From positions 295,020-359,019 of the forward strand of contig NW_026942808.1 in NCBI RefSeq assembly GCF_024139115.2: DNA of 64,000 nucleotides, in the 5' to 3' direction. Positions 1 to 10,766 of this stretch are shown here, piece by piece. Origin of the DNA: Armigeres subalbatus (Eukaryota; Arthropoda; Insecta; Diptera; Culicidae). How positions within the stretch are numbered: the first letter of the stretch is position 1; each line of letters starts with the position of its first letter. The translations under genes were made by a program, and so were the position numbers. The notes below the pieces were generated by a model. It worked only from the letters and a program-made list of their open reading frames with translations. It searched no databases and was not told the DNA's origin.

Positions 1-816
1 CAACAATTCATGCCAAGTAGGTTAGTTGGAATCGAGAGTCGACTGCGACAGCATCGTAGGCGCGAGTACGGAATAAAGTGCGAGTTGAATAATATGATTT
101 GAGTTCTTATTATTTCGTGGATCCGACAACAGGTGTTAATTTTTTTTTAAATTTTTTGTTTATTTGGAAGGCTTTTTTGCCGTGAAGCGTTACGGAGCCG
201 AAATCAAGTTTAACAATACATTTCTTGATTCTTATACATAGTGTTAGTTTTGGGGAACCGAAAGACTCGCGGTTTAGTCAAGGTTAGGGAATACAAGAAT
301 ACAGTAGGAAAGGATTTTAGGGTGCTTAAGTAATTACGATGCTGATGTTCACAAAGTTGACATTCCTCGCATTTTTACATCTGTAACGGGACAAACAAAC
401 TTTTTTTGGGAGACAACGACGAGAGGAAAACTACGGAAGGGATTAACGACATACATGGAAATGTACAACAAGAGGAAGACATTCGATATGGGGTACGACA
501 GACAAGGGAATGGGCAGACAATGATTACAGTTTTACATCAGCAACTTTCAAAAATTGGTGGACCAGGGACATGCACTCTAGATCAAGGCCCGACAACACT
601 TCCCTAATAGGCTTTGGTTGCTTTCCTAATAAACAAAGAAACAAAGAAACACAAAGATTTCCTTCCGAGAGCCCCACTCTGAAAAGATGTGCATTTAGAG
701 TGTAGTGATTGGACATTAGACGACACATGGTTCGAATGAAGTCTCGTCCCATATTCAATTTTTTGAACCATGGACGCTTCGACACCTGCGGGCGAATTGA
801 ATACAGCCAGTAGTAG
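1..816. other. Unassigned left edge, possible LTR tail
   Basis: No gene is recognised. Around 60-145 the sequence runs through AATAAA into GGATCCGACAACA, followed by GGTGTTAA, which has the look of the end of a copia-like LTR, but no partner LTR is present in the window. A 99-codon open frame at 406-705 (plus) is highly charged and matches nothing I know; its far end overlaps AT-rich sequence. This is probably retrotransposon debris. Confidence 0.2.
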
Positions 817-888
817 AAGGTAACTGATGGAATTTCTAATTGGATGTAGGAAACGAGCTCTTATTAGTTCATTTCCAATTCTAGCAGA

Positions 889-1284
889 CAGTGACGGGAA
901 ATGTCAAAAAAATGTCGTGGGATTGCAATTACTAATTTGCTAATAACTTTTTTCAGAAGTTATTACAATTCCGATTTTTTTTATTAACATTCAATGCTCA
1001 AAAGATCCTAGAACTTTGTCAAACAGATCATTGTTCTAAATACAAAGTCTAAGCCATGAAAGGGAAGTTAAAAAAATGTCACGGAATGTCATGACATTAA
1101 TGTCATTTGACACTAATTCGGCTCTCACGCCGCCAATATCAGATTTAGAGAAATGACCTATTGGAAAAAGTTTTAGGGTTCTTTGAGGGCTACATGTTTA
1201 TATAAAAAACATAGTTGTAAATAATGTGTGAAAAAAGTTATTAGCAAATTAGTCCCATGACATCGAAATGACATTTCCCGTCAC
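889..1284. mobile_element. Mutator-like MITE (396 bp)
   Basis: The termini are inverted: GTGACGGGAAATGTC near 891 and its complement ending at 1284. Further in, both ends share TAATTTGCTAATAACTTTTTTCA-type sequence in opposite orientation. TTCTAGCAGA stands on both sides (879-888 and 1285-1294), while copy 2 of the host repeat (about 2092) has it once, so this is a real insertion with a 9-10 bp target duplication. That length suits Mutator-like elements. No coding capacity is seen. Confidence 0.7.
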
Positions 1285-1379
1285 TTCTAGCAGATTACTG
1301 TTAGAATACTCAAGTTGAAGGTATAGGAATAGTAATGGAAACGGTATGGAAGACCATTTCCAGTTCTAGCGATTGCTAG

Positions 1380-1496
1380 AACATGAGAAATAAAGAGAAA
1401 GATACAAAGTAGGAGAATGGAACGGACCTGGGGTTGAACCCACGACCTCCTGCGTATGAGGCAGAAGCAGTAGCCATATGACTACCAAGCCCGCTT
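1380..1496 (-). mobile_element. tRNA-derived SINE-like head, copy 1
   Basis: Read on the minus strand, the segment resembles a tRNA: GGTAGTCATATGG as an A-box-like stretch (about 1479-1491), an anticodon arm CTGC-CTCATAC-GCAG with CAT in the anticodon position, and a good B box GGTTCAACCCC (1430-1440). An AT-rich tail follows, reaching CTTTATTTCTC near 1382. It is not a genuine tRNA because the acceptor stem does not pair. It is probably the pol III promoter head of a SINE. Confidence 0.55.
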
Positions 1497-1660
1497 CGAA
1501 ACAAGAGAGATCACGCACTGAACTGATTAATTTTATTACCGGCCGCGAAATGAAGAACACAATAATTCGGCCGACCACGCGATCGTTCTGCTGTCCGAAA
1601 CAAAAGAGATCACGCACTGAACTGAATAATTTTATTACCGGCCGCGCAATGCCATCCAAG
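1497..1660. repeat. 99-bp tandem repeat, 1.7 copies
   Basis: Units start at 1497 and 1596 (CGAAACAARAGAGATCACGC), exactly 99 bp apart. Each has ATTACCGGCCGCG and AATTCGGCCGACC. Because 99 is divisible by three, both strands stay open through the array; I regard those frames as artefacts. Confidence 0.9.
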
Positions 1661-1717
1661 GAACTTAGACTGTCGGTGAGCTTGAGCTTGAGCTTGAGCT
1701 TGATTGACTGCTCGTAG

Positions 1718-2026
1718 TTGCTACTCCATTATGACCAGATCAGCTGTTCTTGCACAGGGAACCAACAGATGTTTGCTTGGGACTAGCACACATCTTCAAT
1801 GTACAAGAACTGGTGATCTCATTTGTTAGGTCATACTGGCGCCTGCCACGTCAGAATGCAAGTCAATGTAGGGAAGGGGGAGGAAATGATGATGCAATCA
1901 CTCGCCCACTGCAAGCCGAATATACCTCTGCACTTGCCACGAGTTCATGCGGAATTTGTTGGAATTTCTGGGTTAGATTGGAGAGGCAGAGGTCCGTCTT
2001 GGTTAACGAGCTGCCAATGTGATAGA
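1718..2026. other. Spacer between composite repeats
   Basis: A GC-richer stretch with short open frames (1750-2022, 1823-2029) that match no family I know. It lies between two copies of the composite repeat and may be part of the same larger repeat unit. Confidence 0.3.
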
Positions 2027-2304
2027 TAGGAGAAGGTAACTGATGGAATTTCTAATTGGATGTAGGAAACGAGCTCTATAGTTCATTTCCAATTCTAGCA
2101 GATTACTGTTAGAATACTCAAATTGAAGGTATAGGAATAGTAATGGAAACGGTATGGAAGTCCATTTCCAGTTCTAGCGATTGCTAGAACATGAGAAATA
2201 AAGAGAAAGATACAAAGTAGGAGAATGGAACGGACCTGGGATTGAATTCACGACCTCCTGCGTATGAGGCAGAAGCAGTAGCCATATGACTACCAAGCCC
2301 GCCT
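2027..2304 (-). repeat. Composite repeat, copy 2 (empty MITE site)
   Basis: The second copy of the block at 817-1496, without the Mutator-like MITE. The tRNA-like portion (about 2184-2304, minus) is intact apart from its B box, where GGTTCAACCCC in copy 1 has decayed to GAATTCAATCCC. It therefore gives the uninterrupted reference for copy 1 but has probably lost pol III promoter strength. Confidence 0.8.
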
Positions 2305-2598
2305 CGAAACATGAGAGATCACACACTGAACTAATTATTTTTATTACCGGCCGCGCAATGCAGAACACAATAATTCGGCCGACCGCGCGATCGTTCTGCT
2401 GTCCGAAACAAGAGAGATCATGCACTGAACTGATTATTTTTATTACCGGCCGCGCAATGCAGAACACAATAATTCGGCCGACCGCGCGATCGTTCTGCTG
2501 TCCGAAACATGAGATATCACGCACTGAACTGATTAATTTTATTACCGGCCGCGCAATGCAGAACACAATAATTCGGCCGACCGCGCGATCGTTCTGCC
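2305..2598. repeat. 99-bp tandem repeat, 3 copies
   Basis: Units start at 2305, 2404 and 2503, each 99 bp, nearly identical, with the third ending at 2598 in GATCGTTCTGCC. Each has the palindrome-rich block ACCGGCCGCGCAATGC followed by AATTCGGCCGACCGCGCG. On the minus strand each unit contains TCAGTTCAGTGC, which resembles an arthropod initiator. Confidence 0.92.
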
Positions 2599-4839
2599 AT
2601 AGATATAATAATCAAGATGTTGGGGTCAGAGCAAATTAGTACTCAATTTATGGTTCCAGTGTACTAAGTTCTCGGTACCCAAGCGGTACCCAGTAAATCC
2701 AAGCAATCTTTAATGTAAATTTGAATTTGTTCTAAATGTTCCACGTCGCCATGGTTATCATCGTACCTGGTTGTTTATTGTTTTTTCATGATTGTCTGTG
2801 AATTCGCGTGTTTTAAGTGATCAGTTTTTTGGTTCTCTTTCTGAACATCTTATTAAATATGTACTTATTTGTTCTAGGTTGAATTTAAGCATGGCGTTTC
2901 ACAAAAGTAATATGCACAAGCTCTCGTGGCTTGACTCGCCTCAAAACTAAAACAGGGTCGGTGACAAGGGAGGTTACGAACGCTTCAGGAACTATCACGA
3001 GAATCAAGATGCTTCGGATACAATTGCCAGTTCATAGACGTAAAACTATATTACATTAACAGGCCATTTTCCTTAGAAGAACTAGCGGCCCCAGAAAACC
3101 GATACCGAGTCCTATTAAGTGTCCAACTTAAGTGACAATTGTGAATTGCCTTCTAATGGTCTATGGTCATTTCCAGCAATGACATTCTTGTCGCTTCTCC
3201 CGTTACATGCGGTCACATGAGCATTTGCTTGCTACCTTTGGAAAGCCACTACCATTTTGACAAACGACTAATTTTGCATGTCCCGATCCACCATCCACCG
3301 ATATATCCTCTTAGGTATTACATCCGAAACTTTTCTCACACCTGTATCAATTTTCCTTATTTCATTTCTCCCTTTAAATTCAAATTTCCTCTACAAGATT
3401 CATTTTGTGGGCGTTCCCGAACACATTATAATAGATTCAAAATAATAGAAAGGGGACCGAAAAACTTCACATTGTGAATAGTCCTAATAATGGGTTGGAA
3501 GTGATAAACAACGTTGCCTTGATGTGTTGCCAGATATTTCCGTTTAATGGCCACTGGTTCCTCTGCCACGTCTAATTGGTTCGAGGATCTACTACTGAGG
3601 TTTCTTTTGGAAATGTCGGTGCTATTTCGGAACAACTATCGGGAGACCCAATTCCTGTTGATTACGACCAGTTAAGGCAACTGTTTTATACGTCTGCTGG
3701 CGACGCATGTTGGTTCCACATCGGTCGACAGGGTTATATAAATGGATTTCTACGAGTAGTACGATAGTTTTCCGGAGAACTTCCGAAAGGAATGAAAATT
3801 GAGAAAGTATTTGATTGGGACTCCGGTTAGATATGATGTTTTATTGATGTTGGCTGCAACAGAGTGTGGTGGACGACTGGTGTTGTTACAGATATGTGTG
3901 TGAGATTCTTGTATCGGAGGCAGAAGCGGCTATTGATCACTAACCTTTTCTTTCTAATAGAGATCAATTTCCTTCTAAGCTCAAGCTCGCGACTGCTTAT
4001 CGGCTGGTCACTGCATATTAGAATCGGAATCCACTAGCAATGATCATGTCTGCTGTAGGTGGACCTGAAACCACCATATGGTGCGTCGTCGGAGAAAATT
4101 GTGTCATAGTGTTGATGTAATAATGATTATGATAATGCAATGCAGTCGACGGTGATGGGATCCTAAGATTCGGTGGTTTATTCAGAGCTTACAGGTTGAT
4201 TTTAGATAATTGGTGTTGAGAAATTCTTCAATAGTCATAGAAAACCTAGCTGATTTATCGGAGAAAAGATATGTGCTCCAGCTTTCCCCGGGAAAGTCTC
4301 ATTCTGAGCCGAAATCGTCAAAAAACATCCGAGGGTAGAGATATGAGTGAAATTCGAATCTTTCAAACTCCGTGACCATTTGTTATAGGGTAACCGGCGG
4401 TAATGTTGGCCCTGGATGCAACATTGGCTCATCACGCAAATAAATCAATATTTCAGCGATAATACGTCGATTTGTAGGGAGATATTAACCACTGCTTCTT
4501 TAGAAAAGTGTATCAAACATATAGCTGCTTCATAACTCTAGATTTATACACTTCTTAAACTATTAAAAACAATTATCTGGCGTGAAAAATCACTTTGACT
4601 CGGTTTTTTAGCAGCCATGTTTCGTTGACTTATGCAGACTGGCTGTGCTAGAGTTTTTAATTTGCCAAATAAAAGAGTTTTCTGAATGAACATACCTGCT
4701 TTCGCACATCAGATAAATGGATAACAACCACACTAATTAATTAAAACTTTTTTGGACAATACTGGGGGCACCCGTAGCCAAATGGTGGCATGCGCTTTCG
4801 ATTTGTAGCACTACGCTAGTATAGGTGAAACCAGAGACG
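2599..4839. other. AT-rich DNA, no gene recognised
   Basis: Open frames at 3163-3477 and 3576-3767 (plus) and 4235-4435 (minus) are short and low in recognisable motifs. No transposon ends, RNA gene or promoter can be supported here. Confidence 0.3.
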
Positions 4840-5260
4840 TTGTTTATAGATAGAGACCCGCAAACAGTGAAGTCGAAAGTACCAAACGAACCGTCAAACG
4901 CGGTACCAAACGAGCAAAGTAAACAAACATTACCAATCGGTACTAAATGCAAGATAGGTATTGTAATCAACATTATAGAAATTATGAAAAAGTTTGAAAA
5001 GTTCAGTAAATGAAGATGTTTTCAGAGTTCTCATAGCAATTTCATATGTGGTATTTAATCATATTTATTGTTGAATATAAGAAAATGGTGCTAAAGAACA
5101 CAAAATATGTAGTTGGAGCAAACGAAATAACTGCTCACACTGAGAGTCACTTGAAGTTCTCACAAATTTTTATGTTGCCGATCGCCCAGAATTTTTTTGT
5201 CTGCTGGCCGTGAAGCCAGAATTGCTTATATTCGCTCCGCGTGTCTCTATATAATACCAT
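4840..5260. mobile_element. Possible hAT-type MITE, degenerate
   Basis: Loose inverted ends are visible: TAGATAGAGACCCGC near 4848 and the complement of CGCGTGTCTCTATATA near 5238-5253. An internal motif ACCGTCAAACGCGGTACC (about 4890) resembles ACCGTCAAAAGCGGTTCC inside the well-defined hAT MITE at 38881-39096, so the two may be related. No target duplication was found. The open frame at 4825-5013 is not convincing. Confidence 0.35.
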
Positions 5261-6712
5261 CGTCTCTGGGTGAAACACTAAAATCAAAACTTTCTCACCA
5301 ATAACCCGTACTGGAGAAAATAACCGAAAGCTGCAGATAGAATATCCAATGCTTGCGATTAGGTTGCTGAGAATTTTTGTAAAAACAGGTTAATCCACTC
5401 AACCGTTAAGTTTCTTTCGCAAATTACATAACGCTAAACTATTGTCAACCCACACCCAGCCCCTAGTAACGCTTTATATATGGTAGAGTTCTAAAATTTA
5501 TAAAGTCCTTAACGCTCAGACAAGTACCCTCCCACAACCTAAAACGTCATGAAGCTTGTGAATGGGCTATCATGATGCTTTTCTCGAATCACGATATAAT
5601 CGCTTTCATTCGCAGAACATACCAAAAATAATTGCCTACCTTACGGCTTCCAAACACGATTCAAGCAAAAGCGATTCAAGCATCAACCTTTCGAGGTTCG
5701 ATACACCATTTTCTTCATAATTTTGCAAATAAATTATTCAATTAGTGTATGAATATTTAGTTTTATCATCTTTCGCACGAATCCTACAAACATTATCTCA
5801 CTTAATAATGGAAAGATAAAATGGATCGTATGTTTCATTAGATAAACTTTCAACGTCATTTCATGTGAATAATTTCAAGTCAAATTACTTGACAAATACC
5901 TTCATCATAATTTAGATCTATTATTGCTTGCAAAAAGCGTTTTGATCTGTAAAATGATACCGAAAAAGTATTCTTTCAACTCGGGAAGTTAAAACACGTG
6001 AGAGTTTTGAGAGGATTCAAAACAGCTGATCGATATAGAGAGGAGTGGAATCAAACGCACGTACCAATCATGAAACTTCAATGCAGGCAGAGTTAAAAAC
6101 AAGCATCCAATAATTGTATTTATGAATAATTGTGTAATAATATCAGGTAGTTGGCACAGTTATAACTGTTTATGCACAGTACAAAGCAAGGAATTGCCTA
6201 GAATAAGTTTTACAATTGGCTTTCTTCAGTTGTGCGTTATGCATCATCCCCACCTAAAGCATTGTTTACGTTTTGGAAAAAAGTTTCTTTGAGAGTATCG
6301 CGAGAGCGAGAGCAACACAAGTGCCATGGTTTCAACTAGCAGTAAATCTCAAAATTATGCGGCACCCAATAATTAACGTATGTAATTTGTTTGAAGGCAC
6401 AACATGAGGGCTAGAACATGTAGCCTTTTTGCAATTGCAGGTTTTAATACAGTTTTCATTTTTCCAAACTTCTTCACTTTCAAATATGGTAAATATTTGG
6501 GAAATAAATGATACATATAATAGTATTTTCGTTAGCATGTCCTTGGTAATCGTGCTATTGGGGGAATCTAAAACGCACTCTCACAATCAGTGTGGTAGTA
6601 TTTTACATGCAACCAATTAGAATTCACGCTCAATAAGATGATTTGATTTTCTCTTTTTGTTTGCATGCTGCCTTTATTCAACGCAAGCAAAATGACTGGT
6701 ACTATAAACAGC
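5261..6712. other. AT-rich spacer, nothing recognised
   Basis: AT-rich sequence with short frames only (for example 6429-6620). No repeat boundary or gene can be supported. It ends at the hAT target duplication. Confidence 0.3.
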
Positions 6713-6949
6713 AACCCATCTAGAGATGTCCGATTATCGATCGATTAATCGATTAATCGATTAGTTGCTCAAAAAATCGAGCGATTTTGAATCGATTAAA
6801 CGGTGTTTAATAATCTACATAATCGATTATTTGCCCTCGATTATTGAAACCCAATCGCTGGGATTTCAGAAAGAAGATGGGAAAGTAAACAAATTGGGTA
6901 ACGACACGGGATGAGTGCACCGTCAACGTACCAATATATGAGAGCATTG

Positions 6950-7179
6950 CAAGACAAAATTTTCAAAACGACTTATCTGCTTTTTGTAAACAAAGATTCA
7001 AACGACGATTTGACGAATCGATAGCTCTCCACGCAAACCAACACCACCAATAGGTAGGTGAAGGTTTCCGCTACCTGTTGATGGTGTTGGTTTGCGTGGG
7101 AGAGCTATCAGATTCGTCAAATCGTCGTTTGAATCTTTGTTTACAAAAGCAGATAAGTCGTTTTGAAAATTTTGTCTTG
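6950..7179. mobile_element. Foldback element, ~105-bp arms
   Basis: CAAGACAAAATTTTC at 6950 is mirrored by GAAAATTTTGTCTTG ending at 7179. The arms (about 6950-7056 and 7070-7179) differ by only a few single-base changes and indels and enclose a loop of roughly 13 nt (GTGAAGGTTTCCG). ATTG borders both sides. It could be a short non-autonomous foldback inserted in the hAT element, or a source of a long hairpin RNA. Confidence 0.8.
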
Positions 7180-7619
7180 ATTGTTTACTTTTTTTACCCG
7201 CGTTCAGTTACGGCTTGACTTCTCATGAGGGTCAATTCAGTTTCAGTTCAGTGCAGAGTGCATGAGCAGTCACTTTCTGTAATTTTAGTTTGCAGATCTA
7301 GTGTTTCCGTTGGTCGTTGTTTCTATTTGGATCTGCATACTGCATGCACTGCTGCTACTGCAGAACACGGAGAAATGGGAAGACCCAGAAATGGGTGTTT
7401 TGTCACCCATCTTGGAGATAACTGGACTAACCCATAAGGTGAGTAAAGAGCCCTTACCCATAAGTGGGTAGGAGGTTTGTACGTCAAAAGTGATGTTTAC
7501 TTTTTACCCACCTTCTCAAAAGCAAAATCGATCCAGATGGGTGAAAAATACCCATTTGGCCAAATGATTTAGCGGTTCTGAGGTTCTGAGGTGTACCAAA
7601 TATTGAATCGATATATTTA
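7180..7619. other. hAT interior upstream of the minisatellite
   Basis: It contains TTCAGTTTCAGTTCAGTGC near 7237, an initiator-like run, and several ACCCAT/ATGGGT words in both orientations between 7380 and 7560, suggesting a small decayed inverted-repeat element. The 70-codon frame at 7225-7437 matches no family I know. No transposase N-terminus or BED finger is seen. Confidence 0.3.
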
Positions 7620-9800
7620 AATCGATATATTAAAAGAAACTGCTCCGGGCATTCCTCCAGGAACTCTTCCTTAAATTCCTCCGGGATAACTTCCAGGACT
7701 TTTTCCGGGAATACCTCTATAAATTCAATAGCGAAATCCTCTAGAATTACATTTTGGAATTCTTTCCGCAATTATTTCAGAACATCCTTCAAGAATTCCT
7801 CTAGAAATTTCTTTAGGAATTTCTCCAAGAATTCGTCCAAGTATTTCCCCGGAAATTCGTCTCTTCCTTCAAGAATTTCTCCGGGATTTTTTCCGCGAAA
7901 TTGTCCTAGAATTCTTTCCGGACTTCACTCGGAATTTACTCCAGAATTTCATTCGGAAATTAATGTTAGAGTTCCTCCTGGATATCTTCCAAGAGTTCCT
8001 CCAAGAACTTCTTCAAAACAAACAAAGGACAGCAATTCATCTGGGGATACTTTCTAGATTTCATCTGGTAATTTCTGCATTAAGGTATTTTTTCGGGAAT
8101 TCCTTCTGATATTTCTCCAGAAATTCCTTCTCCAATAATTATTTCAGTACTACATTGTGAGAATTCCTTTGGAAGTGCTTGTGGGAGTTCCTCCGGGAGC
8201 TCCCCCAGGAGTTTTTCCAAAAGTTCCTCTAGTAATCTCTCCAGGAACTTCACAGGGGATTCTTTGAGGATATTTGGCAGGAATTTCAAGGGAAATGGGA
8301 TTTCGGAAGTTCTTCTAGAAATTCAACTCCGGGTATTCCATCGGCTGTTCCTCTGAAAATTTCTCCGGGAGTTCCACTAGTAGTTCCTCCGGAAATTCAT
8401 TCAGACTTTCTTTCAGGTATTAAGGCTTTTTTTGGGAATTTATCTACAAATTCATTCAGAAGTTCCTCGGAAAATTTCTGTGGGAGCTTCTCCGGGAGGT
8501 CCTTTAAGAATTCTTCCAGGAGTTTGTCCTGGAATCCAGAAGTTCTTACGAGAGTTCCTCCAGGATTTCCTCCGGAAATTCTTCCTGTAGTTCTTCAATA
8601 AGTTCATCTAGAAGTTCCTCTGGCAGTTCTTCCGAAAATTCCTCTGATACTTTCTCCGGGAATTCCTACAGAAATTCCTCTGGGAGTTCCTCCGGAAATT
8701 ACTAATAACTACTTCATAAAAACTGCTGGTGGATCTCCCGGAAGACGTACTAAGTAAGAACTCCCGGAGGAATTTCAGGAGAAACTCCTAAAAGAATTCC
8801 TAGAGGACCTCCCGGAGGAACTCCCAGAAAAACTATCGGAAAAAACTTCGGGAGGAATTTTCAGCTAATTTTCTGAAGAAAGCCTAAATGATTTCTCGAA
8901 AAAAGCCTGAATGATCTCCTGGAAGAGCTACTGGTGGAACACCCGGAGGAATTTCTAAAGAAACTCCAGGAGAATTTTTAAATGACCCTTCGGAGGAGCT
9001 GCCAGTGAATCTACCAGAAGACTTCTCCAGGAAAATCGTGGAGAATTCATCTTATAGACAAATCTCATCTAGCAGAAACCTTTGTAGGGGTATGTAGCAG
9101 GACCATCATCATCATCAGAGGACCTCCCGGAGAATTCCTTGAAGAGCTCCCAGAGAAATTCTCGGAGGAGCTTCTGGGGAAATTCTGGAGAAATACCCGG
9201 AAGAATTTTCAGAGAGCCCCCGTAGGAACTGCCGATAGAACTACCGGAATAATTCTCGGAGGAAATCCTGGAGGATTTCTTGGAGGATCTGCCGGTTGAA
9301 CTCCTGGAAGAATTCCCGGAGGAATTTTCGAAGAAACTCCTGCAGGATGTCCAGTGGAAATCTTAAAGTTTCCACCGGAATTCTTTGGAGGAACTGCTCC
9401 AAAAATTCCATTGTTGATTTTATTTTCGGTGTAATTTTTGTTTAAATTTTCGGTGGAATTCCTAGAGAAATTCTTTGAAATTTTCACAAGAAATTATTCG
9501 AAACTTTCACGGAAAAAATATGGAATTTACACAGGAAGTTCGAAGATTTTTCGCGAAATTCTCAGGAATGTTTAATGGCAATTCTGCGGAATTTCCACGG
9601 AATATTCTTAGGAATTCCACGGTGCAATTTTTCAGATTTTTTTATGAGAAACAGCACGAAAGAATTATCTGAAGAATTCCCTGCAGAACTTATAAAAGAA
9701 TTCGTGGAGGATTTCTTGGAGTAAATAATGGTGGAATTTTCGGTCATTTCCCGGCGAAATTTATGGTGGAATTCCTGAAGACATTGCCGAAGAAATTGCT
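7620..9800. repeat. Degenerate GAATTCCTCCGG minisatellite with a strand switch
   Basis: About 2.2 kb of diverged short units built from TTCCTCCGGGAATTCCT. Up to about 8710 the plus strand reads TTCCTCCGG-type units; from about 8745 it reads the complement (CTCCCGGAGGAA). The array is therefore two blocks in opposite orientation around a non-repetitive 30-bp hinge. Numerous open frames in both strands encode only P/G/E/F/L-rich repeats and are not genes. The same unit family makes up 35890-38115. Confidence 0.85.
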
Positions 9801-10193
9801 GGAGGCATTCCTGAAGAATCCGGGCGTGAATGCGTCACGTTTATTGGCATTTCGTTTTAGTACAAAACGCTGCCGCGCAACGCGCTGTTGAGATTCAGCC
9901 TTTACTGTTGGTTGTGGATTTGGTTTCAAAGTGTTTGGAGCTTGGAAGGAAAAAGTAACAAGCACTAATATTCATGTGTTTTTTTTATAAAACTACTATA
10001 AAACTACGATTCAGAAGACCTAAAAAATTTGCCCCCCCCCCTAATCGAAATCCTATAGTATTTTGAAGATTTTCTCTCCTGTTTTTCATAATAAGCAATA
10101 CAAATTGTTTATCGAGGATTTAAACAAAGATAACGTCTGTTCCCTGTTATTGTGTGTCTTTTTTCTCCGATTGCCTGTAATTAAATTGAAATA
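9801..10193. other. hAT interior, no gene recognised
   Basis: Between the minisatellite and the MITE. It includes a run of nine C residues near 10034. No motif could be assigned. Confidence 0.3.
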
Positions 10194-10314
10194 GGGTAAT
10201 TCGCCAAATGGTGAACGGTTAATTTTTTCGCCTATTGTTGAACGCACGTGCATTTCTTCTGGGAGTTCAACAATAGGCGACATAATTAGCCGTTCAACAT
10301 TTGACGGTTTCCCC
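10194..10314. mobile_element. 121-bp MITE with TA target duplication
   Basis: The ends GGGTAATTCGCCAAATG and, inverted, GGGGAAACCGTCAAATG flank a near-palindrome with GCCTATTGTTGAAC in both arms. TA precedes (10192-10193) and follows (10315-10316) the element, as in Tc1/mariner-derived MITEs. Confidence 0.7.
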
Positions 10315-10349
10315 TATTCGTTTTTTGTTGAATACTTGAAGGTGAACAA

Positions 10350-10766
10350 GTGAAAAAACTACAGGAGGTGAATGCAGAGACCAGCATTCGGAACGTAGAG
10401 GAGCATGGAGAGCAGGACAGGTCGGACGATGTATGGGCCATTCACGACACAATGGTAACCGAAGTAAGCCGAGTACATGTGCCCGACAGTGCTGGAGGAA
10501 TACCAGTTGAATTAGGGCAATATTTAAGCACAGCATTGGAACCTAGAACCTGCGATCCTTTAATCGTTTGGAAGACCATGGAGCACCAATACCCAAACTT
10601 ATACAAAGTAGCAATGAAATATTTGGTTATTTCGGCTACCTCGGTTCCGTCCGAACGATTATTCTCGCGTGCTGGTCAAATTATTACAAAGACTCGTAAT
10701 AGTTTGTCGGGTCCGAATTTAGATAAAGTTCTGTTTCTCGATTCAGTTGATGAGAGTTTGTGGTAA
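10350..10766 (+). pseudogene. hAT transposase, C-terminal fragment
   Basis: The 138-codon frame carries the hAT C-terminal dimerisation region. DPLIVWK (about residues 68-74) and YPNLYKVAMKYL (about 80-91) lead into SATSVPSERLFSRAG (about 94-108) and TRNSLSGPNLDKVLFL (about 114-129), the conserved order of hAT family transposases of the BED-finger type. hAT transposases are usually 500-700 residues and cut and paste DNA using an RNase H-like core split by an insertion domain; here the BED finger, the core and most of the insertion domain are absent. The first methionine is probably not the natural start, only the first ATG in the remnant. It lies correctly oriented just inside the 3' end of the hAT element at 6721-11073. 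Confidence 0.85.

Larger units (their letters stand above)
817..1717 (-). repeat. Composite repeat, copy 1 (SINE head plus 99-bp units)
   Basis: About 900 bp shared with 2027-2598. The common block starts at GGTAACTGATGGAATTTC and runs through a tRNA-like stretch into 99-bp tandem units. This copy is split by a MITE at 889-1284. Removing the MITE and one target copy restores the order seen in copy 2. The end at 1660-1717 carries CAAGGAACTTAGACTG and a short GAGCTT simple repeat. A third fragment of the same family lies at 14654-14730. Confidence 0.75.

Noticed and set aside
1428..1498. Functional tRNA gene (CAT anticodon) on the minus strand
   Set aside because: No pairing acceptor stem, a weak A box, and the sequence is part of a dispersed repeat present again at 2184-2304.
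2174..2566. 130-codon ORF (minus) as a gene
   Set aside because: It runs through 99-bp tandem units; openness follows from the repeat period.
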